A stretch of 64,000 bases of DNA from Desulfovibrio oxyclinae DSM 11498 (GTDB lineage Bacteria > Desulfobacterota > Desulfovibrionia > Desulfovibrionales > Desulfovibrionaceae), in contig NZ_AQXE01000004.1 in assembly GCF_000375485.1 (NCBI RefSeq), forward strand, positions 172,069-236,068, in the 5' to 3' direction. Positions 27,021 through 36,212 of this stretch are shown piece by piece (position 1 is the stretch's first letter; each line of letters starts with the position of its first letter). The notes under the pieces were generated by a model. That model was given only the letters and a program-made list of their open reading frames with translations. It was not told where the DNA came from and made no database searches. Made by a program: the position numbers and the translations under genes.

Positions 27021-28876
27021 GGCGGCTGGCGAACTTCGGGAACATGAACTTCTGGCTCATGCTGGCCGGGGACATGGTGGTCTTCACCCTGTCCGTGCTG
27101 CTGGCGTTCTCCCTGCGGTTCGATTTCGACATCCCGCCGCAGTATGCCGAGCGCATGTTCCAGATGATCGCCTTTGGCGTTCCCCTCAAGTCACTGCTTT
27201 TTCTCTTCTTCGGCATGTATCGGGGCATGTGGCGTTATACCAGTCTCGACGATTTCTGGCGGCTGATCCGGGTTACGGTCCTGCAAAGCGGCCTCGTGAT
27301 CGCGGCCGCCGCGTTCGGGCAGAATTTTGAGGGGTATCCCCGCAGCGTCTTCCTGCTGGACTGGGGGCTGACCATGGCCATGGCGAGTAGCCTGCGCCTC
27401 GGCATCCGGGCTATGTATGCCCGGGGTGAGTCTCTGCGTCTGCCCAAGGCCACCCCCCGACGCCTGCTGCTCATCGGGGCCGGCGATTCAGGGGAGCGCA
27501 TCCTGCGAGACATTCAGTCCGATCCGTCCGTGGGCGTGGTCATCGGTTTTCTCGACGATGACCGCTCCAAGCTCAGCCGAACCATCCACGGCGTTTCCGT
27601 GCTGGGTACCGTGGACGACCTGCCGGAAATGGTGCGGTCGCACGATCCCGACGAAATCTTCATAACGGTTTCCAACAATCTTTCCGCCGAGCGGATGCGG
27701 CGACTGGTGGATATGTGCAAGGCCACCGGCCTGCCGCACAAGGTGCTGCCGCCCATGAGCGAAATCGTGGACGGCAAGGTCAGCCTCGGCAGTCTGCGTG
27801 AAGTGAACTACCGCGACCTGCTCGGCCGCACGGAAGTGCGCCTTGAGACCGGGCGCATCCGCGGCTACATCGAAGACCGCGTGGTGTTGGTGACGGGCTG
27901 CGGTGGTAGCATCGGTTCGGAGCTATGCCGCCAGATCGTTCGATTCGGCCCCGCCCACATGGTGCTGGTGGACGCCTCGGAGTACAATCTGCACTCTATC
28001 GAAATGGAGCTGCGGCACGAATTCCGGTTCACCCGATATTCCACGGTGCTGGGCAACATCGCAGACCGTTCGCTCATGGATGCGGTCTTCGGAACGCACC
28101 GGCCTTCCGTCGTGTTTCACGCGGCCGCGTACAAGCATGTGCCCATGCTGGAGCGTTGCCCGTGGCAGGCGGTGCACAACAACGTGGTCGGCTCGCGCTG
28201 CGCCATGGAGGCCGCCGTGGAGCACGGCGTTGACCGCTTCGTGGTGGTATCCACGGACAAGGCGGTACGTCCCACCAACGTCATGGGTGCCACCAAGCGC
28301 GTCACCGAGCACCTTATGCGGCATTATCAGGGCCGCGACACCAAATTCATGGCGGTGCGCTTCGGCAACGTGCTGGGTTCCAGCGGTTCCGTGGTTCCGC
28401 TGTTTCGCAAGCAGATAGAGCAGGGCGGCCCCGTGACGGTCACGCATCCCGACGTGACGCGCTATTTCATGAGCATCGCCGAAGCGGCGCAGCTGATCCT
28501 TCAGGCTGGGAGCATGGTGGAAAATGGGCGCGGTGGTGAAATTTTCGTGCTTGAAATGGGCAACCCGGTTCGTATCGCCGACATGGCCCGCGACCTGATC
28601 CGTCTCTACGGCATGGAGCCGGAGAAGGACGTGCGGATAGAGTACACGGGCCTTCGCGAAGGGGAGAAGCTCTACGAGGAGCTCATAACCGAAGGGGAGG
28701 ACGTGGTCCGCACCGAGCATGAGAAAATCATGGTGCTTGATACGGATCGGCACATCGCGCCCGACGCGTTGCTCGATCACCTCTCCTGTCTCGCGGATGC
28801 GGCCAGAGACCACGACGCCCAGGCCATTCGTAGCGTCCTGCGAAAAATCGTTCCCGAATACCGCCCGCTTTTCTGA
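27017..28876 (+). CDS. pglF: Membrane-anchored UDP-GlcNAc 4,6-dehydratase, PglF/CapD-like
   Basis: A 619-residue protein. The first 150 residues hold about four membrane helices; a CoA-like/NAD-binding subdomain (LLLIGAGDSGERIL) follows, and the catalytic SDR domain begins near residue 285 with VTGCGGSIGSEL. The active-site strand STDKAVRPTNVMGATKR carries the Asp-Lys pair that replaces Tyr in the family. C6-C4 dehydration of UDP-GlcNAc is the first step of bacillosamine synthesis. ATG 27017 overlaps the PglE stop and has AAGGGG upstream. The initiating phosphoglycosyl transferase (PglC) is not in the window. Confidence 0.9.
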   Translation: MRRLANFGNMNFWLMLAGDMVVFTLSVLLAFSLRFDFDIPPQYAERMFQMIAFGVPLKSLLFLFFGMYRGMWRYTSLDDFWRLIRVTVLQSGLVIAAAAFGQNFEGYPRSVFLLDWGLTMAMASSLRLGIRAMYARGESLRLPKATPRRLLLIGAGDSGERILRDIQSDPSVGVVIGFLDDDRSKLSRTIHGVSVLGTVDDLPEMVRSHDPDEIFITVSNNLSAERMRRLVDMCKATGLPHKVLPPMSEIVDGKVSLGSLREVNYRDLLGRTEVRLETGRIRGYIEDRVVLVTGCGGSIGSELCRQIVRFGPAHMVLVDASEYNLHSIEMELRHEFRFTRYSTVLGNIADRSLMDAVFGTHRPSVVFHAAAYKHVPMLERCPWQAVHNNVVGSRCAMEAAVEHGVDRFVVVSTDKAVRPTNVMGATKRVTEHLMRHYQGRDTKFMAVRFGNVLGSSGSVVPLFRKQIEQGGPVTVTHPDVTRYFMSIAEAAQLILQAGSMVENGRGGEIFVLEMGNPVRIADMARDLIRLYGMEPEKDVRIEYTGLREGEKLYEELITEGEDVVRTEHEKIMVLDTDRHIAPDALLDHLSCLADAARDHDAQAIRSVLRKIVPEYRPLF

Positions 28877-29129
28877 TCGCAAAGCGCAAAGCCCGGTCCG
28901 GACACCTAAATGGTTGACTCCGGAATAGTTCCAGTTTATCCAGACCATTATAGAACGCTCTCGCCTCGGCGCAAACGATATGTGATCATGTTTCGTGCGG
29001 CTGCGAGTGTTTGTGATTATTCCGGAAAATTTTCCACACGGGCTTGCTAAAAACAGCCCGGTCGGTTAACACCTTGATTAACTGCCTATTTTCTCTCGTT
29101 TTGAGCGAAGGGCGGAAGCGAGGAGCATC

Positions 29130-29546
29130 ATGGCCCAAGACTGCATTTTCTGCCGCATAGCGGCCGGGGAAATCCCCAGCGCAAAGGTGTACGAATCGGA
29201 GACGGTGCTGGCCTTTCTGGACATCGCACCGGTGAACGCGGGGCACGCCCTCGTTCTTCCCAAGGCGCACTACGAAACGCTGTGGGACCTGCCCGCCGAA
29301 CTCGGCGAGGATTTGCTCAGGGCCGTGAAGTCTGTCGCGGACGCCGTGAAAGTCGAGACCGGGGCTCAGGGCCTCAATCTCATGCAGAACAACTATGAAG
29401 CGGCGGGTCAGCTGGTGCCTCACGTGCATTTTCACTTGATCCCGCGCTTTGACGACGACGGACTGAAACTGTGGCCGCAGAAGCCCTACGGGGACGAAGC
29501 GGAGATGCGGCAGCTTGCCGAGCGCATTGCCGCACGTGCCAAATAA
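29130..29546 (+). CDS. HIT-family nucleotide hydrolase/transferase
   Basis: A 138-residue protein with the N-terminal zinc-like CIFCRIAAGEIPSAKVYE segment (Cys5, Cys8) and the histidine triad HVHFHLIPR near residue 98, whose middle histidine is the nucleophile. Members cleave AMP from adenosine phosphoramidate and similar adenylates. Its start is supported by GAGGAGC 7 nt upstream. It is 24 bp from the IHF/HU-like gene, so both are probably co-expressed. Confidence 0.92.
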   Translation: MAQDCIFCRIAAGEIPSAKVYESETVLAFLDIAPVNAGHALVLPKAHYETLWDLPAELGEDLLRAVKSVADAVKVETGAQGLNLMQNNYEAAGQLVPHVHFHLIPRFDDDGLKLWPQKPYGDEAEMRQLAERIAARAK

Positions 29547-29570
29547 ACCACAAGAAACGGAGGCCACCCC

Positions 29571-29861
29571 ATGACCGGGCAGACGCTCACCAAAGCCGGC
29601 ATCGTCGACTACATCTACGAGCGCACGGACAAGAACCGGGCCGAGATCAAGGATCTCGTGGAATCCATTCTGGACATCATGAAGCTGTCCATCAAGAAGG
29701 ACCACGCGCTGCTGGTCAGCGGGTTCGGAAAGTTCGAGGCCTACGCCAAAAAGGCGCGCAAGGGTCGCAACCCGCAGACCAATGAGACCATCACCCTGCC
29801 GCCCCGCAAGGTCGTGGTCTTCAGGCTCTCCCGCAAGTTCCGCGCTGAACTCAACGGGTAA
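29571..29861 (+). CDS. HU/IHF-family DNA-binding protein (IHF alpha-like)
   Basis: A 96-residue protein of the bacterial histone-like superfamily. The C-terminal arms carry KGRNPQTNETITLPPRKVV, including the proline that intercalates in the DNA bend, and GFGKFEAYAKKAR is the core saddle. The N-terminal extension (MTGQTLTKAGIVDYIYER) resembles IHF alpha more than HU. It likely bends DNA and supports sigma-54 promoters, two regulatory elements of which class occur in this window. The stop codon converges with the SPOR gene, overlapping by 11 bp. Confidence 0.9.
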   Translation: MTGQTLTKAGIVDYIYERTDKNRAEIKDLVESILDIMKLSIKKDHALLVSGFGKFEAYAKKARKGRNPQTNETITLPPRKVVVFRLSRKFRAELNG

Positions 29862-30441
29862 GGAAGCTTCCCGGATACTGTTTCCGGAACCGTTGCAGAC
29901 CGTCTCTGGCGCTCTGCTCGTCGGTAAAGCCTCCGGCCTGAACCTTGTAAAGGCCAGCGTCCTTGATCATGCGTGATCCGGTATAGCCGTCCGACATGAG
30001 GGCGGCGAGGATTCTGCGAGCTTTTGCCGGGTCTTCAAACGCGCCGACCTGAATGAAATAGAGTCCTTCGCCTGTGATCGATTCACCGGCGTCGGGCTCT
30101 TCTTTCGTCTTGGCTTCGAGCAAGGGGGCGGATGAGCTTTCCTCCGTATCGACGGCGACCATCTGGCCAGAAGGCTTTGTCTCATCTTTCTCAACGATTG
30201 CGACCTCTTCCTCTATGCTGGATTCGGTGAAGGCGGGCTCGTCGGATTCGACCGCGTCTGCTTCATCGCTGCCTGTCTGAATTGTGGGCGCATCGGTGGT
30301 AGCAGCCTCGTCGGCATGACCCATGGATTTTTCCGTAGGAACGGGGCTTGCCTGTCCGGGCCCGCTGGAGTAAATGTGCTGGCGGGCGCAGCCGAATGCC
30401 AGACAGAAAAAAAATGATGCCATGAGAATTCGAAAAGCCAT
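29851..30441 (-). CDS. SPOR-domain lipoprotein
   Basis: A 196-residue protein with a short basic-hydrophobic signal and lipobox LAFGC, lipidated at Cys18, then a low-complexity acidic Ser/Glu/Asp linker of about 100 residues and a C-terminal SPOR domain (GLYFIQVGAFEDPAKARRIL, SRMIKDAGLYKVQAGGF). SPOR domains bind denuded peptidoglycan at division sites. ATG 30441 has AAGGAG 8 nt upstream; the frame could extend upstream but without a ribosome site. It is divergent from the atpZ operon. Confidence 0.85.
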   Translation of the reverse strand: MAFRILMASFFFCLAFGCARQHIYSSGPGQASPVPTEKSMGHADEAATTDAPTIQTGSDEADAVESDEPAFTESSIEEEVAIVEKDETKPSGQMVAVDTEESSSAPLLEAKTKEEPDAGESITGEGLYFIQVGAFEDPAKARRILAALMSDGYTGSRMIKDAGLYKVQAGGFTDEQSARDGLQRFRKQYPGSFLTR

Positions 30442-30517
30442 TGAATGTCTCCTTGCCGAGTCTAAATTTTCTTTAGAGTATGCTTCCGCGGAAGGATTTT
30501 CAAGTGCCACGGGTGGA

Positions 30518-30535
30518 TCGTGAAAATTTTCTCAA
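30518..30535. promoter_or_regulatory. Candidate Rex operator upstream of the Fo operon
   Basis: TCGTGA-N6-TCTCAA differs at two positions from the Rex consensus TTGTGA-N6-TCACAA. It lies about 190 bp upstream of atpZ and 77 bp upstream of the divergent lipoprotein gene. rex itself is the second next transcript, which supports the idea. Binding has not been shown. Confidence 0.5.
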
Positions 30536-30728
30536 TAGTTTCGATGCAGAAGCGGCGCCAATCGCATCGGCTCGGATGCATTCGATAAATGCCTGTGTGA
30601 AACGAAAAAACGCATTGACGCGAATCGGTTGCCTGTGGTAGTTCCAGTCAACTTGTGAAGGATTGCACGAACCGGTTTTTCTCCGGTCGGGTTCGCGCCG
30701 GTGAAAGGTGAAGGTCGGGCAAGACGAC

Positions 30729-31043
30729 ATGTTCTTTAAAAAAGACAGATTGCAGGACATGATGAAAGTGGGGGGCCCCGCAGGGGTGCTCGGGTTTCAT
30801 ATAGTGTCCTCGACATTTGTCGGGCTGGCCATGGGATACTTCCTCGGCGACTGGCTGGACGAAACGTTCGGCTGGGGGGTCAGGCCCTGGATGATCATTA
30901 TTTTTCTGATCCTCGGCATCGTTGCCGGTTTCAGGATGGTCTTTCAGGACTTGAAGAAGATCGAGAGGCAAGAGGAACGTGGCCGTGAGAGCCTGCAAAA
31001 GCGGGAAACCGAAGACGGGGACGCGGATGATCCGGGCGCTTGA
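30729..31043 (+). CDS. atpZ: ATP synthase-associated protein AtpZ (AtpI-like family)
   Basis: A 104-residue protein with two membrane helices (GFHIVSSTFVGLAMGYFLGDWL and MIIIFLILGIVAGFRMVFQDL, in part) separated by a short loop and a charged C-terminal tail, as in the AtpZ/F0F1-ATPase 'gene 1' family. Homologues take part in Mg/Ca uptake or in ATP synthase assembly. A start at GTG 30708 is possible, but ATG 30729 opens at the usual family length. It overlaps the AtpI gene by 17 bp. Confidence 0.83.
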   Translation: MFFKKDRLQDMMKVGGPAGVLGFHIVSSTFVGLAMGYFLGDWLDETFGWGVRPWMIIIFLILGIVAGFRMVFQDLKKIERQEERGRESLQKRETEDGDADDPGA

Positions 31044-31434
31044 TCGATTCTTGTTCAGGCACGGATTTCAGCATGCGGAAGTCCGCGGTCTCATGAGAAG
31101 TCAACTGATGGTGGCGACAACGTCATCACTGGCTCTGCTTGTTATGGGCATGTTTTCGGTATGGTCGCTGGCCTTCATGGCGGGAGCCGTGATTGCCACG
31201 CTCAATTTCTGGGCCCTTGCCCGAGTGGGTCAGATCTTGGTGCATGTTCGCAGCGGAGCGACGCTGACCCTGCTTTTGATATTCTACGGAAAGCTGATTC
31301 TGAGCGGCATCGCCCTGTATGTGCTGATCGGAATCTGGCAGGTGCCCATCTGGAGCCTGCTGCTTGGGCTTTCCACCGTGGTGGTGACCATCACCGCCTG
31401 GGGGCTGGTGCATTTCGGGCGAACTAAAGGCTAG
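31027..31434 (+). CDS. atpI: ATP synthase subunit I (AtpI)
   Basis: A 135-residue membrane protein with about four hydrophobic helices ([20 protein letters not shown] and so on), matching the Atp-synt_I family that helps assemble the c-ring. ATG 31027 lies within atpZ. It precedes atpB by 20 bp, the standard order atpZ-atpI-atpB-atpE. Confidence 0.82.
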   Translation: MIRALDRFLFRHGFQHAEVRGLMRSQLMVATTSSLALLVMGMFSVWSLAFMAGAVIATLNFWALARVGQILVHVRSGATLTLLLIFYGKLILSGIALYVLIGIWQVPIWSLLLGLSTVVVTITAWGLVHFGRTKG

Positions 31435-31454
31435 TTTTTAAGGAGGCAAAGGAT

Positions 31455-32150
31455 ATGGCAATAGGTGGCGGACTTCCGCATCCCCTTTTGTACATGGAAA
31501 TCCTGCGCAACGCGCTGCATTTGGAGTTCATTGAGCTGCACGTCTGGTACACCTGGCTTGCAATGCTCATCCTGTTCACCCTTGCGCTGCTCGTTCGCGG
31601 TCGTCTGCAGTTGGTCCCCGGCGGCCTGCAGAACGTTTTCGAAGTCATCATCGGCGGTCTTGAGGACTTTGTCGTCGCCAACATCGGCGAGGAAGGTCGT
31701 CGCGTTTTCCCCGTGCTGATCACCCTGTTCCTGTTCATTCTCACTATGAACTACATCGGGCTGGTTCCGGGCTGCGACGCGCCTACGGCAAACCTGCAGA
31801 CCAACGCTGCGTTGGCTATTTTCCTTTTCGCTTACTACAACTTCCACGGCCTGCGTAAATGGGGTCCTGGATACATCAAGCACTTCATGGGCCCCATGCC
31901 CGCCATGGCTCCCCTGATGCTGATTCTCGAACTTATCTCCCACCTCGTCCGTCCGCTTTCGCTCACGCTGCGTCTGTTCGGCAACATCCGTGGTGAGGAA
32001 ATCGTGCTGGTGCTGCTCTTCATGCTGGCGCCCATCTACAGCACACTGCCCATGTACTTCCTGTTCCTGCTCGCGAAGACCATTCAGGCCTTCATCTTCT
32101 TCATGCTCGGCATGATCTACCTGCAAGGCGCTCTGGACCACGCGCATTAG
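31455..32150 (+). CDS. atpB: ATP synthase Fo subunit a
   Basis: A 231-residue membrane protein with the family signature [19 protein letters not shown], whose arginine drives proton or sodium passage between half-channels. Other conserved parts are the NYIGLVPG helix start and the final helix [21 protein letters not shown]. An AAGGAGG Shine-Dalgarno precedes the start. Works with AtpE in the membrane rotor; F1 subunits are absent from the window and are presumably encoded elsewhere. Confidence 0.96.
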   Translation: MAIGGGLPHPLLYMEILRNALHLEFIELHVWYTWLAMLILFTLALLVRGRLQLVPGGLQNVFEVIIGGLEDFVVANIGEEGRRVFPVLITLFLFILTMNYIGLVPGCDAPTANLQTNAALAIFLFAYYNFHGLRKWGPGYIKHFMGPMPAMAPLMLILELISHLVRPLSLTLRLFGNIRGEEIVLVLLFMLAPIYSTLPMYFLFLLAKTIQAFIFFMLGMIYLQGALDHAH

Positions 32151-32191
32151 GAACAAGGATTTCATCCAAATTTGGGGAAACGGTCATTTGA

Positions 32192-32539
<348 letters not shown>

Positions 32540-32563
32540 CGGGACTCGGAAAACGGATTATCG

Positions 32564-32589
32564 AAGGGAGGCTTCGGCCTCCCTTTTTT
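32564..32589 (+). terminator. Rho-independent terminator after atpE
   Basis: Stem AAGGGAGGC/GCCTCCCTT with a TTCG tetraloop followed by T6. It ends the Fo operon before rex. Confidence 0.9.
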
Positions 32590-32599
32590 CAATATAGAC

Positions 32600-32617
32600 T
32601 TGTTACATGTTTCACAT
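32600..32617. promoter_or_regulatory. Candidate Rex operator in front of rex
   Basis: TTGTTA-N6-TCACAT matches 16 of 18 positions of an idealised Rex site (TTGTGA-N6-TCACAA). It lies 24 bp before the rex start codon, right for autoregulation, and just after the atpE terminator. Not experimentally shown here. Confidence 0.6.
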
Positions 32618-32640
32618 GCTTGCGTAGGCAATACGAGATA

Positions 32641-33276
32641 ATGAAAAGCGAACACATACCCAAAGCGACTATCGGCAGACTTGCCGTATATATTCAGGTA
32701 CTGGAAAACCTCCTGCGAGACGGGGTCGAGGTCATCTCATCCGAGAAACTGGCCCGGGCCTGTTCCGTCAACTCTTCCCAGATCCGCAAAGACCTCGCCT
32801 ATTTTGGCGAGTTTGGCGTTCGTGGGGTGGGGTATTATGTGCAGGAACTCATCTCTTCCATCAAAGAGTCGCTAGGCATCGACCGCGCATGGAATTGCGC
32901 GCTGATCGGCGTGGGAAATCTCGGTACGGCCCTGCTCAAGCATCAGGATTTCGCTCGACGCGGCTTCCATGTGAAGGCTGCCTTTGACTGTGATCCTGAC
33001 AAGATCGGTAAGGAAATTACCGGTATGGAGATCGTCTGCCCGACGCATCTCAAAGAGCGGGCTCCCGAATTGGGGCTGGAAATCGGCATCATCACCACTC
33101 CGCCCGACCGCGCCCAGCGCGCGGCCAACCATCTGGTGGAGGCGAATATCCGAGGCATCATCAACTTTGCTCCCGCCCGGATTCAGGTGCCGCCGCACAT
33201 CCCTGTCGAGTATGTCGATTTCTTTGACCATCTCTACTCTCTGGCCTTTCAGGTCTCGCTCGGCGACAATAACTAG
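32641..33276 (+). CDS. rex: Redox-sensing transcriptional repressor Rex
   Basis: A 211-residue protein. The N-terminal winged helix holds SSEKLARACSVNSSQIRKDLAYFGEFG, the family's best-known block, and the NAD(H)-binding Rossmann domain starts near residue 83 with CALIGVGNLGTALL. A C-terminal swapped helix ends the protein. Rex binds DNA when NADH is low and releases it when NADH rises, controlling energy genes. The gene follows the Fo operon and has its own candidate operator. ATG 32641 fits the family's N-terminus; ribosome site is weak. Confidence 0.95.
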   Translation: MKSEHIPKATIGRLAVYIQVLENLLRDGVEVISSEKLARACSVNSSQIRKDLAYFGEFGVRGVGYYVQELISSIKESLGIDRAWNCALIGVGNLGTALLKHQDFARRGFHVKAAFDCDPDKIGKEITGMEIVCPTHLKERAPELGLEIGIITTPPDRAQRAANHLVEANIRGIINFAPARIQVPPHIPVEYVDFFDHLYSLAFQVSLGDNN

Positions 33277-33284
33277 ACCGATTC

Positions 33285-33312
33285 AAAGCCCCGCTTCATG
33301 GCGGGGCTTTTT
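33285..33312 (+). terminator. Rho-independent terminator after rex
   Basis: Arms AAAGCCCCGC and GCGGGGCTTT with a short loop followed by TT. First of two tandem terminators. Confidence 0.85.
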
Positions 33313-33313
33313 G

Positions 33314-33354
33314 ATGGGGCTGTCATGGACTTCCATGACAGCCCCATTTTTTTG
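33314..33354. terminator. Second terminator: long perfect palindrome with T tract
   Basis: Sixteen-base arms with a two-base centre, from ATGGGGCTG to CAGCCCCAT, followed by T7. It is unusually long and perfect for a terminator and lies immediately after the first one. Confidence 0.75.
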
Positions 33355-33409
33355 ATACGCCCGATGACATCTGCCTGGTGATAATAACTGCGTTGTAACG
33401 ACTCTTTTC

Positions 33410-33436
33410 TAAAGAAAACCGAATCTCCGCCGATAT
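33410..33436 (+). promoter_or_regulatory. Near-consensus sigma-28 (FliA) promoter
   Basis: TAAAGAAA, exactly 11 nt of spacer, then GCCGATAT. The FliA consensus is TAAAGTTT-N11-GCCGATAA, so the -10 matches in 7 of 8 and the spacing is exact. It begins 55 bp upstream of the start codon at 33465. Confidence 0.7.
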
Positions 33437-33464
33437 GATTTGCGTTAACTTGACGGAGGAAACA

Positions 33465-33884
33465 ATGAAAATCGAAAACAGTCTGAGCAACAATCTCATG
33501 CAGGAAGTCGAATCCACGTCAAAACTGCACGTGGGCTCCACCGGATATGGCAGCGAGGAAAATGCGGACAAGACCAATCCTCTTGGTATTGACCGTGTCA
33601 GTCTTTCCGAGGAAGGCAGACGCCTTGCCAAGCAGGGCGAGCAGTATGATACTGGCGGTGATCCCATGGTTGAACGTATCAAGGAGCGCATCGAAAAGCT
33701 CAGAAAAGAGATAGAAGAGCTTGAACAGAGCAATCTTCCCGAAAAGCAAAAGCAGCAGCAGATTCAAGCCAAGCAGTCCGAGATAGCAGAACTGCAGCAT
33801 CAGCTTGAAGAGATTCAGAGCAGGGCAGGCATGGCAAAAGGCGGAGGCACTCGTGCCGAAGGAATGGGCAACAGCCTGACCTAG
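33465..33884 (+). CDS. Small coiled-coil protein, likely flagellar regulon, function unknown
   Basis: A 139-residue protein starting at ATG 33465 with GGAGGA 4 nt upstream. An early LGIDRVSLSEEGRRLAKQ segment resembles the 'DRVSLS' phrases of FlgM-like and hook-associated proteins. Residues 70-125 form a charged coiled coil rich in Glu, Lys and Gln (ERIEKLRKEIEELEQSNL), superficially like FlxA-type proteins. No signal peptide, no membrane helix and no catalytic motif were seen. The sigma-28 promoter directly upstream suggests expression with late flagellar genes. I cannot name a function. Confidence 0.72.
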   Translation: MKIENSLSNNLMQEVESTSKLHVGSTGYGSEENADKTNPLGIDRVSLSEEGRRLAKQGEQYDTGGDPMVERIKERIEKLRKEIEELEQSNLPEKQKQQQIQAKQSEIAELQHQLEEIQSRAGMAKGGGTRAEGMGNSLT

Positions 33885-33910
33885 CTTGATATGATAGATT
33901 TGAGCCATCG

Positions 33911-33940
33911 CGGCGGTCTTGTTGAAGGCCGCCGTTTTTT
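33911..33940 (+). terminator. Rho-independent terminator
   Basis: Arms CGGCGG and CCGCCG (extended by wobble pairs) followed by T6, 27 bp after the coiled-coil gene. Confidence 0.75.
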
Positions 33941-33990
33941 GTTGTCCGCGGTTTGATTCATGGCTGTGAGGTGCCGTTCGGCTAGACCGG

Positions 33991-34023
33991 GACCGTTCAC
34001 CCCATGATTTTGAACCGTTCACC
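33991..34023. repeat. Tandem direct repeat upstream of acs
   Basis: Two copies of (G/A)ACCGTTCACC, 33991-34001 and 34013-34023, are 22 bp apart, about two DNA turns. They lie 135 bp before the acs start codon and may be a binding site for an unknown regulator. Confidence 0.5.
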
Positions 34024-34158
34024 TAATAACAGTCATGGCTTTGAAAAACCTTCATATAGAAGTAGAGTCAGCAATGATGCCCCGTGGCGTCATGACTGGA
34101 GGGATTGCGGTCCACCGTTCGGGCCGGTTTTCATAACGGCAAGACTTGAGGAGTTGCA

Positions 34159-36135
34159 ATGAGTGAAGAACGCACCATTGAGAGCATGATGAAGGAAGGG
34201 AAAACCTTTCAGCCGCCGAAATCCGAAACCGCCCACGTGCAAGGGTACGACAAGCTGGTTGAACTGGAAAAGCGGGCGGAAGAAGACCCGGAAGGCTTCT
34301 GGGCCGAAAGGGCCGAGGAGCTGGTCTCATGGTTCAAACCCTGGGACAAGGTGCTGGACTATGATTTCCACAAGCCTGAAATCAACTGGTTCAAAGGCGG
34401 GAAGCTGAACGTTTCCTACAACTGTCTCGACAAGCACATCGAAAACGGCCGGCGCAACAAGGCCGCGCTTATCTGGCAGGGCGAGCCGGACGAGGACGTC
34501 AAGGTCTTCACCTATCAGATGCTCTACACCGAGGTCTGTAAGTTCGCCAATGCGCTGAAGAAAATGGGCGTTCGCAAGGGTGACCGCGTGGCGCTCTACC
34601 TGCCTATGGTCCCGGAGCTTTCCATTGCCATGCTGGCCTGTGCCCGCATCGGAGCCATGCATTCCGTGGTTTTCGCCGGCTTCTCCGCCATTTCGTTGCA
34701 GTCGCGAATTCAGGACTGCGAAGCGAAGGTCCTTGTCACTGCTGATGCGGTCATTCGTGCCGGAAAAACCATTCCGCTCAAGCCCAACGCGGACGAAGCA
34801 TGCAAGAACTGCCCGTCGGTCGAGCAGGTCGTGGTGGTCCAGCGCGGTGGAAACGACGTGGAAATGGTCGAAGGCCGCGATCGCTGGTGGCATGAGGTTG
34901 TCGGCGAGGATGACGTGCGCGGCGACTGTCCGCCCGAGGAAATGGACGCGGAAGACATTCTTTTCATTCTGTATACTTCCGGATCCACGGGCAAACCCAA
35001 GGGTGTTGTCCACACCACCGGTGGATACCTGACCTACGCGGCTCATACCCTGCAATGGGTTTTCGATCTTCAGGAAGACGACGTATACTGGTGCACTGCC
35101 GATATCGGTTGGATCACCGGGCATTCATACATTCTGTACGGTCCGCTGTGCCTCGGGGCCACCTCGCTGATGTTCGAGGGCGTTCCAAGCTATCCCAAGC
35201 CGGATCGCTTCTGGCAGATCGTCGAGAAATTCAAGGTCAACCTGTTCTATACCGCTCCCACCGTCATTCGTGCTCTGATGCGCGAAGGTGAGGCGTGGAC
35301 GCAGAATTATGACCTCTCCACACTGCGCATCCTCGGTTCCGTGGGTGAGCCGATCAACCCGGAAGCGTGGCGGTGGTACCATCAGAACATCGGAAACGGT
35401 AAGCTTCCCATTGTGGACACGTGGTGGCAGACGGAAACCGGCGGATTCATGATTTCGCCGCTGCCGTATGCAACACCGCTCAAGCCGGGTTCTGCCACGC
35501 GCCCCATGCCGGGCGTCTCCGCCAAAGTTGTTCGCGCCGACGGGTCGCCCGCCGATCCGGACGAGGGCGGACACCTCGTGGTGGACAAGCCGTGGCCCGG
35601 AATGCTTCGCGGCGTCTTTGGCGACCCGGAGCGGTTCAAATCAACCTATTTCCAGCGGTTTCCCGGCATGTACGAATCCGGTGACGGCGCACGTTGCGAC
35701 AAGGATGGGTACATGTGGATCATGGGTCGCCTTGACGACGTGATCAACGTCTCCGGTCACAGGCTGGGCACGGCAGAGATCGAATCGGCGCTGGTTGCGC
35801 ACTCGGCGGTCTCCGAAGCCGCGGTTGTGGGTATGCCGCATCAGGTCAAGGGCCAGTCAATCTACGCCTATGTCACGCTCAAGTCCGATGAAGAGGAATC
35901 CGACGAAATCCGCGCCGAGCTCAAGAAGTGGGTTCGCAGCGAGATCGGCCCCATCGCCACGCCGGAAGTCATCCAGTTCGCCGACGGGCTTCCCAAGACC
36001 CGCTCAGGCAAGATCATGCGCCGCGTGCTCCGCAAGATCGCTGCGGATCAGGACGACTTCGGCGACACCTCCACGCTGGCGGATCCCGGTGTCATCACCG
36101 ACCTCGTGGAAGGAAAGAAGGACCTGCTCGGTTAG
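34159..36135 (+). CDS. acs: Acetyl-CoA synthetase (AMP-forming)
   Basis: A 658-residue acetate activator of the Acs family. The P-loop is [13 protein letters not shown], the adenine site [10 protein letters not shown], and the C-terminal catalytic lysine with acetylation motif is in [12 protein letters not shown]. The family-specific N-terminus ([32 protein letters not shown], quoted in part) is present. It makes acetyl-CoA from acetate, ATP and CoA. It stands alone between terminators, with a tandem repeat upstream that may be regulatory; length and motifs are standard. Confidence 0.96.
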   Translation: MSEERTIESMMKEGKTFQPPKSETAHVQGYDKLVELEKRAEEDPEGFWAERAEELVSWFKPWDKVLDYDFHKPEINWFKGGKLNVSYNCLDKHIENGRRNKAALIWQGEPDEDVKVFTYQMLYTEVCKFANALKKMGVRKGDRVALYLPMVPELSIAMLACARIGAMHSVVFAGFSAISLQSRIQDCEAKVLVTADAVIRAGKTIPLKPNADEACKNCPSVEQVVVVQRGGNDVEMVEGRDRWWHEVVGEDDVRGDCPPEEMDAEDILFILYTSGSTGKPKGVVHTTGGYLTYAAHTLQWVFDLQEDDVYWCTADIGWITGHSYILYGPLCLGATSLMFEGVPSYPKPDRFWQIVEKFKVNLFYTAPTVIRALMREGEAWTQNYDLSTLRILGSVGEPINPEAWRWYHQNIGNGKLPIVDTWWQTETGGFMISPLPYATPLKPGSATRPMPGVSAKVVRADGSPADPDEGGHLVVDKPWPGMLRGVFGDPERFKSTYFQRFPGMYESGDGARCDKDGYMWIMGRLDDVINVSGHRLGTAEIESALVAHSAVSEAAVVGMPHQVKGQSIYAYVTLKSDEEESDEIRAELKKWVRSEIGPIATPEVIQFADGLPKTRSGKIMRRVLRKIAADQDDFGDTSTLADPGVITDLVEGKKDLLG

Positions 36136-36164
36136 CAACTGCCGACCAAGTCTTGCCGCACCAA

Positions 36165-36198
36165 AAAGCCCCCCGCGACAGGAGTCGCGGGGGGCTTT
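36165..36198. terminator. Bidirectional terminator between acs and the heme-protein gene
   Basis: Long stem AGCCCCCCGCGAC / GTCGCGGGGGGCT with A-rich upstream and T-rich downstream sides, between convergent genes. Confidence 0.85.
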
Positions 36199-36212
36199 GC
36201 ATTTGGTTTCTA

